Part shown: positions 63,134 through 64,000 of the stretch, piece after piece
How positions within the stretch are numbered: position 1 is the stretch's first letter
How the letters are laid out: each line of letters opens with the position of its first letter
Notes under the pieces: generated by a model
Told to the model about the DNA's origin: nothing
The model's input: the letters and a program-made list of their open reading frames with translations, nothing else
The model's database searches: none
Assembly (NCBI RefSeq): GCF_006539825.1
Contig: NZ_BJNT01000018.1
Location: forward strand, 1-64,000
Reading direction: 5' to 3'
Source of the DNA: Corynebacterium variabile
GTDB taxonomy: Bacteria; Actinomycetota; Actinomycetes; Mycobacteriales; Mycobacteriaceae
Length of the DNA stretch: 64,000 bases
Position numbers and translations under genes: made by a program

Positions 63134-63799
63134 GTGTCTGCTTCCACCGGAAACCTCGGTGCTCTCGCAGGTCGCACCGTGTACCTGGACCCGGGTCATG
63201 CCGGCACGGCCCCGCCCGCCGAGCTCACCGCCGACGACGGCCGGGGTGGCACGAAACCCTGCAATGCCCCGGGCACAGCGTCCGATGACGGATGGCCGGA
63301 GCACACCTTCACCTGGGAGATCAGTCAGCAGCTCCGGACCATTCTCGAGGACGCCGGGGTCACCGTCCTGCTGTCCCGGGCCGACGACGTCCACCGTGCC
63401 GACTGCATCGACGAGCGGACGTACAAGGAGAATGCCTCGGCGGCGGACGTCGTCGTCAGTCTCCACGCCGACGTGTCAGGGCCGGGGAACACCGGCTTCC
63501 ACATTTCCGCGGTCACGGACCCGCTACCCCACAATCTCGCCGGCGAATCCTCCCGACTGGCGTCCACCGTGCGTGACGCCATGGTCAGCGCCGGCCTGCC
63601 GGTCTCCAACTATCTCGGAACCGACGGCCTGAACCCCCGCGCCGACCTGTCCGGACTCAATCTCTCGACAAAGCCGAAGATCCTCATCGAGTTCGGCAAC
63701 ATGCGTGACGCCGACGACCTGGCTGCGCTGAGGTCCCAGGAAGGACGCCGGCAGCGCGCCCGGGCAGTGGCCGAAGGCCTCGCGTCCTACCTCGCTTGA
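63134..63799 (+). CDS. N-acetylmuramoyl-L-alanine amidase (Amidase_3 fold)
   Basis: A 221-residue zinc amidase that separates stem peptides from glycan strands. The motifs are VYLDPGHAG (metal His), TFTWEISQQLRTILEDAG, VVVSLHADVSGPGNTG (second His) and ILIEFGNMRDADD (catalytic Glu). It resembles mycobacterial Ami1 (Rv3717) in its compact size. No signal peptide precedes the domain in this frame, although the enzyme should act outside the membrane; the GTG at 63134 has only a weak ribosome site. Confidence 0.9.
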   Translation: MSASTGNLGALAGRTVYLDPGHAGTAPPAELTADDGRGGTKPCNAPGTASDDGWPEHTFTWEISQQLRTILEDAGVTVLLSRADDVHRADCIDERTYKENASAADVVVSLHADVSGPGNTGFHISAVTDPLPHNLAGESSRLASTVRDAMVSAGLPVSNYLGTDGLNPRADLSGLNLSTKPKILIEFGNMRDADDLAALRSQEGRRQRARAVAEGLASYLA

Positions 63800-63806
63800 C
63801 CGCGTT

Positions 63807-64000
63807 TTACCGCAGCAGCCCCATCCGCTCGTAGACCTTCGCCACCAGCGGCTCGGCGACGGCGGCAGCCTTCTCCGCACCCCGGTCGAGGATGCGCCTG
63901 AGCTCCGCCGGATCGGCCATGTACTCGTCGTAGCGCGCCTTCAGAGGCGTGGTGAAGGCCTCCAGGGCATCAGCGGTGTCCACCTTGAGCGCACCGTACT
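63807..64000 (-). CDS. trpS: Tryptophanyl-tRNA synthetase, C-terminal part (cut by the window edge)
   Basis: Read on the minus strand from the edge, the frame gives YGALKVDTADALEAFTTPLKA, then RYDEYMADPAELRRILDRGA and EPLVAKVYERMGLLR followed by TAA at 63807-63809. This is the conserved helical C-terminus of bacterial TrpRS, about 63 residues of it. trpS beside the YihY gene agrees with Rv3335c-Rv3336c in M. tuberculosis. The active-site half lies outside the window. Confidence 0.85.
   Translation of the reverse strand, partial: YGALKVDTADALEAFTTPLKARYDEYMADPAELRRILDRGAEKAAAVAEPLVAKVYERMGLLR

Overview
The window is a GC-rich actinobacterial chromosome segment, most likely from a high-GC Corynebacterium. 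The evidence is gene content and order: manA, pmmA, a DUF3499 gene, a metallopeptidase-like gene, whcD/whiB2, manC, wbbL, rmlD and an LCP gene; then purE-purK, a PH-like protein, birA, accD, accE, maf, sseA and accBC; then an M20 amidohydrolase, a purine nucleoside phosphorylase, pmmB and upp; finally add, dac, a YihY protein and trpS. From memory this follows the Mycobacterium tuberculosis order Rv3255c to Rv3336c with pieces removed, and matches the C. glutamicum region around cg0780-cg0860. I saw no tRNA, rRNA, CRISPR array, transposase or integrase.

Layout. 0.3-10.6 kb: envelope sugar metabolism (mannose and GDP-mannose supply, rhamnosyl linker synthesis, LCP ligase) with WhiB2-type regulation. 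10.7-19.4 kb: metabolite repair (nnrD), small membrane and unknown genes, a broken zinc-ribbon gene, and a two-component system next to an ABC exporter. 19.4-24.2 kb: a complete importer like the trehalose systems TusEFGK and LpqY-SugABC. 24.4-34.0 kb: purine synthesis and the biotin ligase / acyl-CoA carboxylase group. 34.0-47.2 kb: glycerol kinase, nucleoside salvage, a second phosphohexomutase, a small-protein plus NlpC/P60 module and a FUSC membrane protein. 47.2-53.4 kb: a Ser/Thr kinase, FHA and J-like gene group beside a monosaccharide-type ABC importer. 53.7-64 kb: DUF1707/LiaF-like protein, MocR regulator, adenosine deaminase, D,D-carboxypeptidase, YihY, then a run of secreted or membrane genes, most of them frame-disrupted, an amidase, and the end of trpS.

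Three patterns cross the window. First, many genes have a TANNNT hexamer 6-9 bases before the start codon, as expected for leaderless transcription. Second, several gene borders carry long near-perfect palindromes; two of these (10.7 and 24.2 kb) are copies of one repeat. Third, single-base changes in short G/C runs break several genes, most densely at 59.8-63.0 kb, while the conserved housekeeping genes are intact. That points to local gene decay or to localized assembly error. The items most worth following are the repeat family, the paralogous J-like proteins with YGQ-rich linkers (one beside a Ser/Thr kinase), and the NlpC/P60 module, which looks like a type VII secretion substrate pair.
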